The notes beneath the pieces are model-generated. The model was not told the DNA's origin. It saw only the letters and a program-made list of their open reading frames with translations, and did no database searches. This document shows, one piece after another, positions 63,701 to 64,000 of a stretch of 64,000 nucleotides of DNA. Each line of letters begins with the position of its first letter. Within the stretch, counting starts at the first letter, position 1. The position numbers were made by a program, and so were the translations under genes. Source of the DNA: Macrocystis pyrifera (lineage: Eukaryota > Sar > Phaeophyceae > Laminariales > Laminariaceae). The DNA is taken from the NCBI GenBank assembly GCA_031763025.1, contig JASSKH010000005.1:5059592-5123591 (forward strand), given 5' to 3'.

Positions 63701-63885
63701 ATTACACACAGGCTTTTTCAGTGGCGTGCGCGCAAGGAGTGGACGACCGCGCGGCTGCCCGAAACGAGTGGGTTGTCTCTGCCACACTTAGAACGTGCAA
63801 GGCAAAGCAGGCAGCAGCAAGAGCCCGACAGAGGTACGACAAGGCAGACCACGCATTGAAGAGGGCACTTCGAGTGCTACGTACG
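60434..63885 (+). CDS. OTU-family cysteine protease with alanine-rich coiled-coil tail (partial)
   Basis: Five exons join in phase 0. Exon 2 carries an OTU catalytic core: EGDGNCFWRSVAMAIWG matches the D-G-N-C-x-(F/Y/W)-R signature, with Asp codon 61422-61424 and nucleophile Cys 61431-61433. The likely catalytic His is in ALSHFSAI (CAC at 62050-62052). OTU enzymes are ubiquitin-specific cysteine proteases, so deubiquitination is inferred. The Cys-His spacing of about 206 residues is long for the family. After it come a 224-codon Ala-rich charged exon and two basic helical exons. The first exon has no in-frame start, so the 5' end is unknown; the 3' end lies beyond the window. Confidence 0.8.
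61345..62133 (+). CDS. OTU-gene exon: catalytic domain
   Basis: Two hundred and sixty-three codons in one exon. EKYDYYGTQLLTAELRELF leads into the catalytic loop HVEGDGNCFWRSVAM. YPERFHEEYVFRNAGGVHCP and GGDLTALLVAQALRVPVKFL resemble the central OTU helices and strand. ALSHFSAIM supplies His. Acceptor TGCACTAG, donor CAA|GTGAGT. Confidence 0.88.
62451..63122 (+). CDS. OTU-gene exon: alanine-rich charged helix
   Basis: Two hundred and twenty-four codons with no stop, dominated by A, E, K and Q (for example KVKQDDEAARQAKEAAAVAA), with several poly-Ala runs coded by mixed GCN codons, so the frame is maintained despite repeat-like DNA. It ends in a basic patch KPGRRRRSKC. Acceptor CTCGTCAAG, donor AGG|GTAAGC. 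Confidence 0.75.
63402..63491 (+). CDS. OTU-gene exon: basic helix
   Basis: Thirty codons, ARSVSGCAKKAGDLRAAAKK ending YKKLKT. Acceptor GGCAAAAG and donor ACG|GTGAGG, phase 0. Confidence 0.6.
63712..63885 (+). CDS. OTU-gene exon: basic helix, last in window
   Basis: Fifty-eight codons from acceptor TTACACACAG: VDDRAAARNEWVVSATLR, then KAKQAAARARQRYDKADHAL. Donor ACG|GTGAGC, phase 0. The closer acceptor TTTTTCAG would shift into a frame with an early stop, so the upstream one is preferred. Confidence 0.65.
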
Positions 63886-64000
63886 GTGAGCTTCTAGAGG
63901 TTCAGTGTGTACCAGGTAACATCGACGGGGCAGACTCGAGCACTTCTCATCGACTGACCCCCCCTGCCCCCCCCCTCCTCCGCGCGAAGAATCGGGTATG

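Overview
The window is nuclear DNA from an intron-rich eukaryote, most likely a brown alga (stramenopile). The evidence is GT-AG introns of roughly 0.3-3.4 kb around short in-phase exons, one GC-AG intron, dense non-coding repeats, long G/C homopolymers, and a gene for a ciliary protein. The kelp or Ectocarpus-type assignment is inferred from genome style, not from a marker gene. No rRNA gene, complete tRNA, CRISPR array or bacterial-type operon was seen.

Three multi-exon genes account for nearly all convincing coding sequence. (1) 404-24803, plus strand: the 3' part of an ankyrin-repeat, six-transmembrane TRP-superfamily channel with 15 recognisable exons. Its pore has a polycystin-like look, and an extra hydrophobic hairpin lies beyond S6. 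The 5' exons are outside the window. (2) 56302-28889, minus strand: an essentially complete Jouberin/AHI1 orthologue (ciliary transition zone), with 17 exons found, seven WD40 blades and no SH3 domain. At least one small exon is not located. (3) 60434-63885, plus strand: an OTU-family cysteine protease (deubiquitinase-like) followed by an alanine-rich charged helical region. It continues past the right edge and its 5' end is not resolved.

Layout: genes 1 and 2 converge on a 4 kb gene-poor gap (24804-28888). Genes 2 and 3 diverge from about 4 kb (56336-60433) filled mainly by two tandem copies of a 760-bp inverted-repeat transposon. The introns hold most of the repeat DNA: ten copies of a 105-bp palindromic MITE with TA targets (R1); a family of up to 570 bp bounded by a poly-G/poly-C run (R2); a 70-bp family sharing the same G-run plus TACTC terminus (R3); a probable tRNA-derived SINE; several minisatellites; and long CT, CTA, CTG and AGG microsatellites.

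A polycystin-like channel and Jouberin would both fit flagellar biology, but their adjacency alone does not show a functional link. Exon borders come from reading frame, splice consensus and family conservation. Junctions that remain unresolved are stated in the entries.
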